Counted from the stretch's first letter, positions 26,845-36,573 are shown. The stretch is DNA of 64,000 bases from Bacteroides faecalis (GCF_003865075.1 NZ_BHWB01000003.1:372001-436000); one strand, 5' to 3'. A program made the numbers and translations. Notes: generated from the letters alone by a model not told the origin.

Positions 26845-27972
26845 TCAGTCTTGCTTTTTATCTCCTTTCATTTTGGATTTACACGTTTTGTATCCATCTG
26901 TCAATGTTTTCATAAATGCCACGATATCTGCCTCTTCTTTAGCAGTCAATCCTAGATTACCCATCTCTTCCCCATTCACAGTAACAGGATACTCAGCAGG
27001 AGGATATTCATTACCCACATCCCGGACATTATAAAAATGAACAATATCTTCCAGCGTCCTAAAATACCCGTTATGTCCGTAAGGAGCAGTCAATTCTACA
27101 TTACGGAGAGTAGGTACACGAAACTTTCCATTTTCACCTTCGGATGTCACAATGGCACCTAAACCTAGATCAATAGAATCAGAAGTTAACAGGAAATATT
27201 TGGGAGGTACCTTATAATGTGGATTGTCCGGGTTCCTGGGTATTCCTAGATTATCATATGTAAAATCGGTAAAGAGAATTCGGTGAGTCCGTTCATCCCG
27301 CTTCATTACATGGCAATTAGCACATTGCCCCTCAGTTTTAAACAATTCCATCCCCCTCATTTCTTGTTCTGTTAGCTTGCATTTCCCCTCCATATAGGCA
27401 TCGAATTTGGAAGAAAAAGGAGATATCTCTTCTGAAGATTCATACGCAGCCATTGCATCAGTGATATATGCAAAGATTGAATCCGTATTATCAGTCTTTC
27501 CATAAATGCGTACCAACTCTGAATAATAGGCAGTACGCTTTACCTTTTCTACTACCATATTTTTATCTGCATTCCCCATTTCGACAGGATTCACCAAAGG
27601 AATCCCGGACTGGTCCTGCAAAGAAGGAGAACGTCCATCCCAGAATAGGCCACCAACATAAGTCGAATCAGAATCATCATAATGTAATTCTGGTATATAC
27701 TTGGCATAACATATACTCATGGAATTACGTTGAGAAAAGAGGCTAGCTATGGCACCAGGAGAAACAGCACGATGCTTCTCGTCACTGAAACCCTTCGAAT
27801 GATCATGGCAGGTTGCACATGACTGTCCTGCAGGCTCGGACAAAGTAACATCATTAAAGATAAGTTTTCCCAGTGTTTCTTTATTACTGCATTTCTTGAG
27901 ATGTGTATGTCCACATGCAGTAAACAGCGAGCCAAACAAGACCATATAAAGTAGTTTCTGTATAATACTCAT
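26845..27972 (-). CDS. di-haem cytochrome c peroxidase lipoprotein
   Basis: 375 residues from the ATG at 27972 (a TTG two codons earlier is not needed). Signal peptide with lipobox LFTAC at Cys20, so a lipoprotein. Two c-type haem sites: CATCH at 52-56 and CANCH near residue 200, as in bacterial cytochrome c peroxidase/MauG proteins; APYGHNGYFRTLEDIVHFYN near the C-terminus is also family-typical. It would reduce hydrogen peroxide in the periplasm with electrons from the respiratory chain. Monocistronic. Confidence 0.9.
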   Translation of the reverse strand: MSIIQKLLYMVLFGSLFTACGHTHLKKCSNKETLGKLIFNDVTLSEPAGQSCATCHDHSKGFSDEKHRAVSPGAIASLFSQRNSMSICYAKYIPELHYDDSDSTYVGGLFWDGRSPSLQDQSGIPLVNPVEMGNADKNMVVEKVKRTAYYSELVRIYGKTDNTDSIFAYITDAMAAYESSEEISPFSSKFDAYMEGKCKLTEQEMRGMELFKTEGQCANCHVMKRDERTHRILFTDFTYDNLGIPRNPDNPHYKVPPKYFLLTSDSIDLGLGAIVTSEGENGKFRVPTLRNVELTAPYGHNGYFRTLEDIVHFYNVRDVGNEYPPAEYPVTVNGEEMGNLGLTAKEEADIVAFMKTLTDGYKTCKSKMKGDKKQD

Positions 27973-28375
27973 AGTCAAATGTGATATAATAACGTTTTAA
28001 TCCCAAAATTAGTCAAATTATAGAATGTTTTTGCCAAATTACAAATAACATATAACACTTCTCTCAGATTACCGGGTCAGCTTTGTCGTACAACAAATAA
28101 TCAAGTATTTCATATTCCATTTATTTTTATTATAAACTATTTTACAGTATTCCGATAATTATAATTATCTCCCCAAAGACAACATATCATTGATAATTTC
28201 AGAAACTCTCTCATATTCAAAAACAGTAAAACAATTTGCAATAAACTAATAATCCGTTCTACCGTTTTTTAATTTATAAAGAAACTGATTTCTATATATA
28301 TTTTAAAGCATTCAAGTTTCCTATGTAAAGTGTAAGTATGCATATATTCACTTATATCTTAACCAAATTAGTCAC
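27973..28375. other. intergenic region with a palindrome
   Basis: A possible minus-strand -7 box (TAATTTTG read from 28011 to 28004) serves the peroxidase gene. GATAATTATAATTATC at 28154-28169 is a perfect 16-base palindrome of unknown meaning. Nothing else recognised. Confidence 0.35.
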
Positions 28376-28540
28376 ATGGAAACAAAAGCAATTGATGACG
28401 AAAAAACAATAAGTTCTGTTAGACGAATCACATTTGTATTCCAGATCCCTTTCAAATTTTGGCAGACTCTACAATTCCAAAGTAATACAAAACACGAAAT
28501 CAGGGATAACGATAATCTAACAGTCAAACTATTTATTTGA
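28376..28540 (+). CDS. possible small or remnant gene (54 aa)
   Basis: ATG-to-TGA frame of 54 codons, beginning METKAIDDEKTISSVRR. Its last 8 bases overlap the end of the convergent DUF5131 gene. No promoter consensus, no recognised family. It may be the stump of a gene cut by rearrangement, or chance. Confidence 0.22.
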   Translation: METKAIDDEKTISSVRRITFVFQIPFKFWQTLQFQSNTKHEIRDNDNLTVKLFI

Positions 28541-29276
28541 AATTTATTCCGGCTTTTCGTGCTTGTGAATGCTGTAATTGGCGTTTGATAGAATATAGTT
28601 TTTTACCTTTGATAAATTTTGCTCCAGTTTGTTTGAACCAGAATGCAATGTCATTCTCTACACATACATTATGCAGTTCCATCACCCAATCGAAATCGCA
28701 TGGACGAGCCTCATATCCCGATTCTCCTCCCACAACTATCTGTTCGATCCACATACCAATATCGAAAGCACTCAGGTCTATCTTTTCTAAAAGAGGTTCG
28801 CAGATTATGATTTTATGTTTGATAGGTGCAGCTTTGTATATAGGCAAGCGGTAGTCGGCACACATCTGATTCTCAACCGTACAACAGATAGTCACATTCT
28901 CATACCCATCACCCCAATCTTCAGGTAAATTCTGAGCAAAACGATCAATACGTTTAGTAATCATCATAAAATTAAGATCACTGCGCTCACGCATCATCGC
29001 CCACGCCTCCATACGCCAAAGGTCGGCATCTTCGATAAAGAAATCGGATGTAAAACAGGTATATACCATTGTCCCTGAAGGAACTTTGTAATCCCCATTG
29101 CGTTTCCTGCGTATTGGCAAATCGAAGTTTTTCGTTTGCGACACTACTGAACTATCCACATCACGCTTGACATCACCACGATAAACGTAGCAGTGTTTGC
29201 AACCTGGGCTTAACTTGTGGCAACCGTGCCATAAATTCCACATCACTGATCCTTTCACAATAGCGTTCGTTGGCAT
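28533..29276 (-). CDS. DUF5131 (phage Gp37/Gp68-like) protein
   Basis: 247 residues. The N-terminus WNLWHGCHKLSPGCKHCY holds Cys19, Cys26 and Cys29, the C-x6-C-x2-C pattern of the Gp37/Gp68 family, which recalls the cluster site of radical-SAM enzymes. Other family segments are FTSDFFIEDADLWR, FMMITKRIDR and VVGGESGYEARPCDFDW. Members are found in phages and in bacterial chromosomes; activity is unproven. Located between an orphan small frame and decayed DNA, so probably an accessory gene. Confidence 0.85.
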   Translation of the reverse strand: MPTNAIVKGSVMWNLWHGCHKLSPGCKHCYVYRGDVKRDVDSSVVSQTKNFDLPIRRKRNGDYKVPSGTMVYTCFTSDFFIEDADLWRMEAWAMMRERSDLNFMMITKRIDRFAQNLPEDWGDGYENVTICCTVENQMCADYRLPIYKAAPIKHKIIICEPLLEKIDLSAFDIGMWIEQIVVGGESGYEARPCDFDWVMELHNVCVENDIAFWFKQTGAKFIKGKKLYSIKRQLQHSQARKAGINFK

Positions 29277-29477
29277 TACAATTTTTGTCGTTATTGAAAT
29301 TTATTTCCCAAACAATTTAAATAAGTATTCAATTAAACTACCTTTGTTGAATCTTAAATTTATTGCAATAATTAAAGTCAGACATTGATCTTTTGGTATG
29401 AACTCATTGCGTTTCCAATAATCACATGCCTTTTATACTGAACTTCATAAAACTTTCTATATCAAAGTATAGTTTAC
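29277..29477. other. short A+T-rich gap
   Basis: No gene or convincing promoter seen; separates the DUF5131 gene from the decayed PAS gene. Confidence 0.3.
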
Positions 29478-30141
29478 CTAACATACAAAATGGAATTTCC
29501 GACAGAGTTGTTCCTTCTTTCTCACCGATATTCTTATACCAACTTTTCTGAGTATATCCCTTCCGCGTAAGAATATTAAATCGTATTGGAACGTAAAATC
29601 TGCATCTTCATGCTTTCGCATTTTTTCCTTCACTTCTTCCGGAAGAATCGGATTATCAAAAACATTGATACCTAGAATTTCCTCTTTACTGTTTAGATAA
29701 AACATTTCCAGTTCTTTATCATTCTGATCTATTAAAATTCCATCCTTATTATAAACTTCAATGCCTACCCGCAAATGCTTATATATTGTGAAGAAAGCGT
29801 TCGCTACGCTGTATAGCCTGATAAACAGTGGCCACATCCGGTCCATCCTGAGTTTCTGCAATACTGTAAATGATGGTATTTTCCTCTTCATTCGTTAGTT
29901 TGAAAACAGATTTTGCTACGTATCCAGATAGGTCCTTTGACAGTATCGAGCAAGTACACGGTGTCCGGAATTGTTGTACATCAAAAGAATGAACAGTTAT
30001 ATGACGCTGCTCTTCTTGCAAAATACGATGATTAAAATCTTCAAAACTGATAACTCCGCTTTCATCTAACCCCAATAGATTAGAAATATATTCAGAACAA
30101 ATATAACTTTCATTTGCTAAATTAGCTTTCCACCACCCCAT
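29478..30141 (-). pseudogene. PAS-domain sensor protein, truncated and frameshifted
   Basis: Two overlapping frames encode one original protein. The first (30141 to about 29785) reads MGWWKANLANESYICSEYIS through VYQAIQRSERFLHN; the second continues with YKHLRVGIEVYNKDGILIDQ and GINVFDNPILPEEVKEKM to about 29560. The break is a one-base change near 29785. The content matches the PAS segments of Bacteroides hybrid or sensor histidine kinases; the kinase part is absent and the frame turns to nonsense after DFTFQYD. It is a remnant, not a working sensor. Confidence 0.65.
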
Positions 30142-30160
30142 ATCAACACTTGTGTTGATA
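30141..30160. repeat. perfect 20-base palindrome
   Basis: TATCAACAC-TT-GTGTTGATA at the edge of the PAS remnant: arms of nine bases with a two-base centre. Could be a dimeric protein's operator or a recombination scar. Confidence 0.5.
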
Positions 30161-30231
30161 CAGTCTTTAGTCTTTCAAAAAGTCATCTCTTAGCATATAA
30201 ACAAGTATTTTCACTAAAAAACTTTCCACAG

Positions 30232-30267
30232 ACTCCTGACGTTTTACAAACCTAAGACGTCAGGAGT
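30232..30267 (-). terminator. hairpin after the esterase gene
   Basis: ACTCCTGACGT pairs with ACGTCAGGAGT, 11 base pairs and a 14-base loop. On the minus strand a T run comes only about ten bases later, so termination is probable but not certain. Confidence 0.5.
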
Positions 30268-30284
30268 AATAAAAAATAATTAAT

Positions 30285-31670
30285 CTATTTCTTTAAAGAC
30301 TGATACACAGTTTTCGCCATAACCTTTGCACCTTCTTCGTTAGGATGAATACGGTCCGGGAATAATTGAGGCATTCCATCCATTGCTGCATGAAGATCTA
30401 TAATAGGTAAATCATTTTTCTTGGCTACTTTCTTGATCATTGGAATAATTTCCTTAACAATAATATCATCGTTTATATGTTCTCCAACTTGATAAGCTTT
30501 AGAAGGAAAACAAAGATAAATTTTCGGCTGAACAGATAATGCTTTAAATGAATCAATCATAGTTTGTAGATCCTTCATATAATCTGCCTTGTATTTCCAA
30601 TTAAATGATTTACTGTCATTAGTCCCTAACTTGATAACGACTATATTAGGCGCAAAGGCCAATGCATCTTTATATGCTTGTTCTTTCATATATGGATGAT
30701 CACCTTTATTTAATAAAGTGCGTGCACTGACTCCGAAGTTTTTCACCCAATAGCTATCCCCTAACAGACGGCTTAATACAGAAGGATAACTATCATGTTC
30801 CGGATTTCTTGTTCCTACTCCATACGTAATACTGTTACCAATACATGCCACGCGCACAGCGTCTTTACGAATGGCTTTAAAACTACGTAACCAAGAAGTC
30901 AGTTCGTCAAGCATTTCATTTTTATAGGCAAAATCCTCACGAATGCCCCAACCATGACCACCACTTGGATAAATATGAAGAACGGAAGGAACTCCCTTCT
31001 TATTCAAAGCCAGATAATAATTAACTCCATTGGCAGGCGGAACCACCTTATCATCATCACTATAAACAATGAAAGCACGAGGAGTTTCTTTCGTCACCTG
31101 CTTTTCATTAGAATATTCGTTTTCCAGGTCAGTAGAAGCCTCTTTACCCAAAAGAAAATCATGAGAACCCATATGAGTATAAGATTTATCCATTGTGATC
31201 ACCGGATAGAATAAAATCTGGAAATTAGGACGAAGTTCCGGTTTAGTATGTGTAGCAATAGTCGATGCAAGATGTCCTCCTGCAGAAGAACCCATGACAC
31301 CAATATCATTCGGATTCAGATTCCATACATCAGCACTGTCCCTTGCCATTTTCATAGCTGCTTCCGCATCAGAAATAGGAATTGTATGATCCCCGTTAGG
31401 CATACGATATTTCACAACAATCAAAGCAATACCTTGTTTATTAAAATAAGGCGCCCAATCGTATCCTTCATGGCCTACAGCCAGATTCACATATCCCCCA
31501 CCAGGAAAAGCAACTACGGCACGACCTGTTGCCAACTCCGGAGCCGGAAGGAAAACTCGTAGTGATGGTTGTTCAATATCAAAAGATTTGGGAGCATTTT
31601 GAGCAGCTACCCGCGAACCTGCTAACAATATGATTAACAGTAAGAAGAGAGTAGAAAATTTCTGTTTCAT
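30285..31670 (-). CDS. secreted two-domain carbohydrate esterase
   Basis: 461 residues with a signal peptide ending in GSRVAAQ. Two esterase domains are joined. The first is an alpha/beta hydrolase: PGGGY oxyanion loop near residue 57, nucleophile in GSSAGGH near 127, and His in SGGHGW. The second is an SGNH hydrolase: IGNSITYG near 279, GTND near 350 and the DRIHP Asp-His pair near the end. Such pairs remove acetyl or other acyl groups from plant or host polysaccharides. No SusC/SusD genes are adjacent, so it lies outside a full polysaccharide locus. Confidence 0.82.
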   Translation of the reverse strand: MKQKFSTLFLLLIILLAGSRVAAQNAPKSFDIEQPSLRVFLPAPELATGRAVVAFPGGGYVNLAVGHEGYDWAPYFNKQGIALIVVKYRMPNGDHTIPISDAEAAMKMARDSADVWNLNPNDIGVMGSSAGGHLASTIATHTKPELRPNFQILFYPVITMDKSYTHMGSHDFLLGKEASTDLENEYSNEKQVTKETPRAFIVYSDDDKVVPPANGVNYYLALNKKGVPSVLHIYPSGGHGWGIREDFAYKNEMLDELTSWLRSFKAIRKDAVRVACIGNSITYGVGTRNPEHDSYPSVLSRLLGDSYWVKNFGVSARTLLNKGDHPYMKEQAYKDALAFAPNIVVIKLGTNDSKSFNWKYKADYMKDLQTMIDSFKALSVQPKIYLCFPSKAYQVGEHINDDIIVKEIIPMIKKVAKKNDLPIIDLHAAMDGMPQLFPDRIHPNEEGAKVMAKTVYQSLKK

Positions 31671-31727
31671 AGTATCTTTATACTTTGATTAATGAATAAT
31701 TAGATGTGCGAAGATAGCAATTTTATG

Positions 31728-31735
31728 TATCTTTG
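31728..31735 (+). promoter_or_regulatory. -7 element before the MATE gene
   Basis: TATCTTTG, 28 bases before the ATG at 31763. It covers the TTG of the longer frame, which was rejected as start for this reason. Confidence 0.55.
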
Positions 31736-31762
31736 CACTTCCCTTTAAACAGAAAAATTTAT

Positions 31763-33136
31763 ATGCAAGGAATAAAGAACCTTACACAAGGTCCCATCAA
31801 CCGCCAATTATTTAACTTAGCAATGCCCATTATGGCAACCTCATTTATCCAGATGGCCTATAGTCTAACAGATATGGCTTGGGTGGGACGATTAGGAAGT
31901 GAGGCAGTTGCAGCTATCGGTTCTGTAGGAATCTTAACGTGGATGTCCGGTTCCATATCCTTATTAAATAAGGTAGGTTCCGAAGTCAGTGTCGGACAAT
32001 CCATCGGAGCACAAAATCAAGAAGATGCCCGCCATTTCGCCTCACACAACATAACAATTGCACTTATTATCTCCATTTGTTGGGGCGGATTGCTTTTCAT
32101 ATTTGCAGATCCTATTATACGCATCTACGAACTGGACGAACACATCACAATCAACGCAATCAAATACCTGAAAATTATTTCTACCGGATTACCCTTCGTT
32201 TTCCTTTCCGCAGCTTTCACCGGAATTTACAATGCTGCCGGACGAAGCAAAATTCCATTTTATATCAGTGGTACGGGATTAATCCTTAACATAGTACTCG
32301 ATCCTCTGTTTATCTTCGGTTTCGGACTGGGAACAAATGGTGCTGCCTATGCTACCTGGATATCAGAAGCAACCGTTTTCCTTATTTTCATCTATCAATT
32401 ACGCTATCATGATGCATTACTCGGAGGTTTCCCTTTTTTCACCCAATTAAAAAAGAAATATACCCGGCGTATTTTGAAACTTGGATTACCTGTAGCCACT
32501 CTCAATACATTGTTCGCCTTCGTTAATATGTTCCTTTGTCGGACAGCTTCCGAACAAGGAGGGCACATCGGGCTAATGACCTTTACCACCGGAGGACAAA
32601 TTGAAGCTATCACATGGAATACCTCACAAGGATTCTCTACCGCACTCAGTGCCTTCATTGCACAAAATTATGCAGCAGGACGAATTGAACGAGTCATCAA
32701 AGCCTGGTATACCACCCTTTGGATGACAGGTATCTTTGGAACGTTTTGCACACTGCTGTTTATCTTCTGTGGAAATGAAGTCTTTTCTATTTTTGTTCCC
32801 GAACGAGCAGCTTACGAAGCCGGAGGTGTTTTCTTACGTATTGATGGATACTCACAACTCTTCATGATGCTTGAAATCACCATGCAAGGAGTCTTCTATG
32901 GTATCGGACGTACCGTACCTCCTGCAATAATCAGTATCGTATGTAATTACATGCGTATTCCGCTCGCTATCTTGTTTGTACGTATGGATATGGGAGTAGA
33001 AGGAATTTGGTGGGCTGTCAGTGTTACTACGGTTGCCAAAGGATTGATTCTTTTGGGATGGTTCATAATTATCAAAAAGAGATGTTTAAGCTTACCTTCT
33101 GTAATGCAAAATCAAATATCGCCTTCCAAAACTTAA
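31763..33136 (+). CDS. MATE family efflux transporter
   Basis: 457 residues with twelve membrane helices. Family features are FNLAMPIMATSFIQMAYSLTDMAWVGRLG at the start, in pieces, and the GIYNAAGRSKIPF and GTNGAAYATWISE segments at the ends of the first half. MATE pumps export cationic drugs or metabolites using a sodium or proton gradient; the substrate is unknown. Monocistronic. Confidence 0.92.
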   Translation: MQGIKNLTQGPINRQLFNLAMPIMATSFIQMAYSLTDMAWVGRLGSEAVAAIGSVGILTWMSGSISLLNKVGSEVSVGQSIGAQNQEDARHFASHNITIALIISICWGGLLFIFADPIIRIYELDEHITINAIKYLKIISTGLPFVFLSAAFTGIYNAAGRSKIPFYISGTGLILNIVLDPLFIFGFGLGTNGAAYATWISEATVFLIFIYQLRYHDALLGGFPFFTQLKKKYTRRILKLGLPVATLNTLFAFVNMFLCRTASEQGGHIGLMTFTTGGQIEAITWNTSQGFSTALSAFIAQNYAAGRIERVIKAWYTTLWMTGIFGTFCTLLFIFCGNEVFSIFVPERAAYEAGGVFLRIDGYSQLFMMLEITMQGVFYGIGRTVPPAIISIVCNYMRIPLAILFVRMDMGVEGIWWAVSVTTVAKGLILLGWFIIIKKRCLSLPSVMQNQISPSKT

Positions 33137-33198
33137 CAAATCTAAAGGATAGAGGTTATTATTTTAACTTAAAAAGAACGTCGAAGGCAAATAATATT

Positions 33199-33206
33199 TA
33201 TCTTTG
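33199..33206 (+). promoter_or_regulatory. -7 element before the OmpA-like gene
   Basis: TATCTTTG, giving a leader of about 50 bases before the ATG at 33263. No clear -33. Confidence 0.5.
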
Positions 33207-33262
33207 CATTGTTATTTATTGAAACATTATAGAATATAAACCTAATTAAAAAACATTGGATT

Positions 33263-33976
33263 ATGAATAAGATGAAATTTATGGTTCTTTTCATGAGTAT
33301 CACTATGATATTCAGTGGCTGTGCTAGTATGAGCAATACAGGTAAAGGTGCTGCTATCGGCGGTGGTTCGGGTGCTGCACTGGGTGCTATCTTGGGTGGT
33401 GTTATCGGTAAAGGCAAAGGTGCTGCTATTGGTGCTGCTATCGGTACTGCAGTAGGTGCTGGTACAGGTGCACTTATCGGTAAGAAAATGGATAAAGCAG
33501 CAGCTCAAGCGAAACAAATTGAAGGAGCTCAAGTTGAACAAATAACCGATAACAACGGATTGCAAGCTGTAAAAGTAACATTTGACTCCGGTATTCTTTT
33601 CAATACAGGTAATGCTAGTCTGAGTGCTGCAGCAAAAGCTGCTTTGAGCAAGTTTGCCAACAATGTGTTGAACCAGAACCGAGACATGGATGTAGCTATC
33701 TATGGTTATACAGATAATCAAGGCTGGAAAAACAGTACTGCAGAACAAAGTCGCCAGAAGAATATAAACTTGTCACAAGAGCGTGCTCAGAGTGTATCAA
33801 GTTATCTTTTGAGCTGTGGTGTTGCGGCTAGCCAGATCAAGAGTGTAGACGGAATGGGAGAAAGTGATCCTGTTGCCAGCAATGACACTGCTGCTGGTCG
33901 TGAACAAAACCGTCGTGTAGAAGTATATATGTACGCCAGCGAGCAAATGATTAAAGATGCACAAGCAGCTAATTAA
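33263..33976 (+). CDS. OmpA-family lipoprotein with glycine zipper
   Basis: 237 residues. Lipobox IFSGC near residue 20, then a glycine-zipper segment (repeated [23 protein letters not shown] units, about residues 28-75) that can insert in a membrane, then an OmpA C-terminal peptidoglycan-binding domain ending in [11 protein letters not shown]. It would anchor the outer membrane to the cell wall. The next gene, a wall glycosyltransferase, starts 20 bases before its stop, so the two are cotranslated. Confidence 0.92.
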   Translation: MNKMKFMVLFMSITMIFSGCASMSNTGKGAAIGGGSGAALGAILGGVIGKGKGAAIGAAIGTAVGAGTGALIGKKMDKAAAQAKQIEGAQVEQITDNNGLQAVKVTFDSGILFNTGNASLSAAAKAALSKFANNVLNQNRDMDVAIYGYTDNQGWKNSTAEQSRQKNINLSQERAQSVSSYLLSCGVAASQIKSVDGMGESDPVASNDTAAGREQNRRVEVYMYASEQMIKDAQAAN

Positions 33977-34700
33977 AAAAATACTTCGTTATACTCGTAA
34001 TCTGCTGATTTTTTTCTTTGCATCTACTATTCTAGCGGTCCTTGTTTATCGTTTTATGCCGGTCTACATCACACCGTTAATGGTGATCCGTAGCGTTCAA
34101 CAGATTACATCAGGAGATAAACCCACGTGGAAACACACGTGGGTTTCTTTTGATAAAATATCTCCTAATCTGCCGATGGCAGTCATTGCTTCCGAAGATA
34201 ATCGTTTCGCAACACATAATGGTTTCGACTTCATCGAAATAAAAAAAGCGATGAAAGAGAATGAAAAACGGAAAAAGAAACGGGGAGCAAGTACTATTAG
34301 TCAGCAGACAGCTAAAAATGTATTCTTATGGCCGCAATCTTCATGGGTACGGAAAGGATTCGAAGTTTATTTTACTTTCCTCATTGAATTATTTTGGTCG
34401 AAAGAACGAATCATGGAAGTATATCTTAACTCTATTGAAATGGGAAATGGCATTTATGGTGCGCAGGCTGCTGCCAAATATAAATTCGAAACCACAGCAT
34501 CCAAACTAACCAAAGCTCAATGTGCATTGATTGCTGCGACATTACCCAATCCCATACGATTCAACTCAGCCAAACCTTCTCCTTATATATTAAAACGTCA
34601 AAAACAGATTCTTAGATTAATGAATCTTGTCCCTAAATTTCCTCCGGCTCCAGCGAAAAAGCCTGTGGAAAAGAAAAAAGCAAAGAAAAGTAAACGATAA
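33957..34700 (+). CDS. mtgA: monofunctional peptidoglycan transglycosylase
   Basis: 247 residues. One N-terminal membrane helix (about 13-30), then a GT51 domain: [12 protein letters not shown] with the catalytic glutamate, [13 protein letters not shown], and the second glutamate in [13 protein letters not shown]. It polymerises lipid II into glycan strands and lacks the transpeptidase half of class A PBPs. A lysine-rich tail closes the protein. It overlaps the OmpA-like gene by 20 bases. Confidence 0.92.
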   Translation: MHKQLIKKILRYTRNLLIFFFASTILAVLVYRFMPVYITPLMVIRSVQQITSGDKPTWKHTWVSFDKISPNLPMAVIASEDNRFATHNGFDFIEIKKAMKENEKRKKKRGASTISQQTAKNVFLWPQSSWVRKGFEVYFTFLIELFWSKERIMEVYLNSIEMGNGIYGAQAAAKYKFETTASKLTKAQCALIAATLPNPIRFNSAKPSPYILKRQKQILRLMNLVPKFPPAPAKKPVEKKKAKKSKR

Positions 34701-34766
34701 CTGGTGAATGAAAAATAGAATTGTGCCATGGCTACATCAATCTACGATTTACCATTCACCAGTTAT
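34697..34766. repeat. long inverted repeat between convergent genes
   Basis: ATAACTGGTGAATG at 34697-34710 and CATTCACCAGTTAT at 34753-34766 are perfect 14-base arms around 42 bases. The left arm contains the mtgA stop codon. Probably a bidirectional terminator, though the loop is unusually long. Confidence 0.6.
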
Positions 34767-34797
34767 TTGTTTACCTTAATTATATAGTTATTCATCT

Positions 34798-36573
34798 TTA
34801 TGCCGTTTCCTCACATCGTTCAATATATGCCAAAGTATCTCCTTTATTAACCAAAGCCCCTTGTTTTGCACAAACTTCAATGATACGTCCACTAAAATTT
34901 GCCATCACACGATCATAAGTATTCCATGGAGTGGCAATATAACAAAACACATCGTTCGGCTCATACTTATGCCCTACTTCAGGTGGCATAGAAGGTGATT
35001 CGACATCTATTTCCCAGATAATGCGTCCTTTTTCCATAGCAGTGATAGGCTCTGCCTTAACACGTTTGAGTCGTTTCACCTCTTCCTCTGAAAAACCTTG
35101 TTTAGCAAGAGTAACATCTTTGGCACGTTGCAAATCAGTCTCAAAACGTTTTTTGGCAACCCCTGATTTATAATCACGATATTGGCGATCATGCATGGCC
35201 AGTTCAAATAATTCCTCATCGTCCGATCCGAACTCCCATCCATTCTTTATCATCTCCTTGCGGTATTCTTCTAACTGATCCGGATAATTCTTCTGTGGAT
35301 CTTCATCTGTAAATTCATATCCTTTTTCTTTGGCTAAAGCAATTATTTCGGGAGCAAGACTTCCCGGAAGACGTCCACTCTTACCCAAAATCATATCCCA
35401 CGTATGATTATCAATCACCGTCCAACGTTCTTCCCCCTTAATTAGGGACATCACATTCATCAAGGCTACATTTTTCACATACTGACTAAAAGGAGTTACC
35501 AACGGAGGATAACCAAGTTTTGGCCAGACATACTCAACTTCGTCAAACAGCATCACCAATAAATCATCAATACTCAATTCCGGTTCATTCTTACTTTTCA
35601 ATATCATATTAATACCGGAATGTACACCTTTCAAATCCGCCATCATGGAGCCCATCATACCACCGGGTAATCCACACTTTAAAAGCAATGAAGAAGTATG
35701 TTTGTTAGTAGAATCTATAAAATATCCGAGAAAATCATCTATCAATTCCTGTATCATAGCACGTGCTTTCATATAAGCTTTCATATTTATTTCCGGCACC
35801 TGGAAACCTGCATCTTTAAGCATAGCTTGCACAGAGATTAGATCCGGATGAACTTTTCCCCATGAAAGCGGTTCCATTGCTACATCAATGATATCCGCTC
35901 CATTCTCACAAACTTCAAGAATGGAAGCCATCGAAAGTCCCGGACCACTATGTCCATGATATTGAATAATGACTTCAGGATGTTTTTCTTTAATAGTCTT
36001 CGTCAGCCGTCCTAACATTTCGGGACGACCAATACCTGCCATATCTTTCAAACAAATTTCTGGTGCACCGGCTTCTATTAGTTGATCAGCAATTGCAACA
36101 TAATATTCCACAGTATGTACCGGAGAGAAAGTAATACATAATGTAGCTTGGGGAATCATCCCCGCTTCGAGTGCATAATGAATAGAAGGAATTATATTCC
36201 TGACTTCATTTAATCCACAAAAGATACGGGTAATATCCACTCCCTGCGCATGTTTTACTTTATACATTAAACGACGAACATCTGCCGGAACAGGATACAT
36301 ACGAAGCCCATTCAATCCACGATCAAGCATATGAGTCTGAATACCGACTTCACGAAAAGGTTTTGTAAAAGCACGAACAGCCTCATTCGGATTTTCTCCA
36401 TACAACAGATTTACTTGCTCAAATGCACCCCCATTGGTTTCAATACGGGAAAAACATTCCATTTCAATAATCAGCGGAGCAATTCTGACTAACTGATCAA
36501 CACGTGGTTGATACTTTCCTGATGATTGCCACATGTCCCGAAAAACGAGACTAAACTTAATTTCTTTTTTCAT
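34798..36573 (-). CDS. carboxyltransferase of the oxaloacetate decarboxylase / pyruvate carboxylase B type
   Basis: 591 residues. The TIM-barrel carboxyltransferase shows the expected Asp (FRDMWQS at 11-17, against RDGxQS in most), KDMAG with the lysine that is carbamylated, and HGH for metal binding, followed by the helical conserved domain. The C-terminal 80 residues fold like a biotinyl domain (PPEVGHKYEPNDVFCYI to GALVNKGDTLAYIE) but where AMKM should be the sequence reads PWNT, so the biotinylated lysine is absent. The protein therefore must use another biotin carrier or do a different reaction. Confidence 0.8.
   Translation of the reverse strand: MKKEIKFSLVFRDMWQSSGKYQPRVDQLVRIAPLIIEMECFSRIETNGGAFEQVNLLYGENPNEAVRAFTKPFREVGIQTHMLDRGLNGLRMYPVPADVRRLMYKVKHAQGVDITRIFCGLNEVRNIIPSIHYALEAGMIPQATLCITFSPVHTVEYYVAIADQLIEAGAPEICLKDMAGIGRPEMLGRLTKTIKEKHPEVIIQYHGHSGPGLSMASILEVCENGADIIDVAMEPLSWGKVHPDLISVQAMLKDAGFQVPEINMKAYMKARAMIQELIDDFLGYFIDSTNKHTSSLLLKCGLPGGMMGSMMADLKGVHSGINMILKSKNEPELSIDDLLVMLFDEVEYVWPKLGYPPLVTPFSQYVKNVALMNVMSLIKGEERWTVIDNHTWDMILGKSGRLPGSLAPEIIALAKEKGYEFTDEDPQKNYPDQLEEYRKEMIKNGWEFGSDDEELFELAMHDRQYRDYKSGVAKKRFETDLQRAKDVTLAKQGFSEEEVKRLKRVKAEPITAMEKGRIIWEIDVESPSMPPEVGHKYEPNDVFCYIATPWNTYDRVMANFSGRIIEVCAKQGALVNKGDTLAYIERCEETA

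Noticed and set aside
33242..33748. 168-residue minus-strand frame rich in Ser/Thr/Cys
   Set aside because: It is the complement of the glycine-zipper and OmpA coding sequence; its composition is the mirror of GGT/GCT codons.
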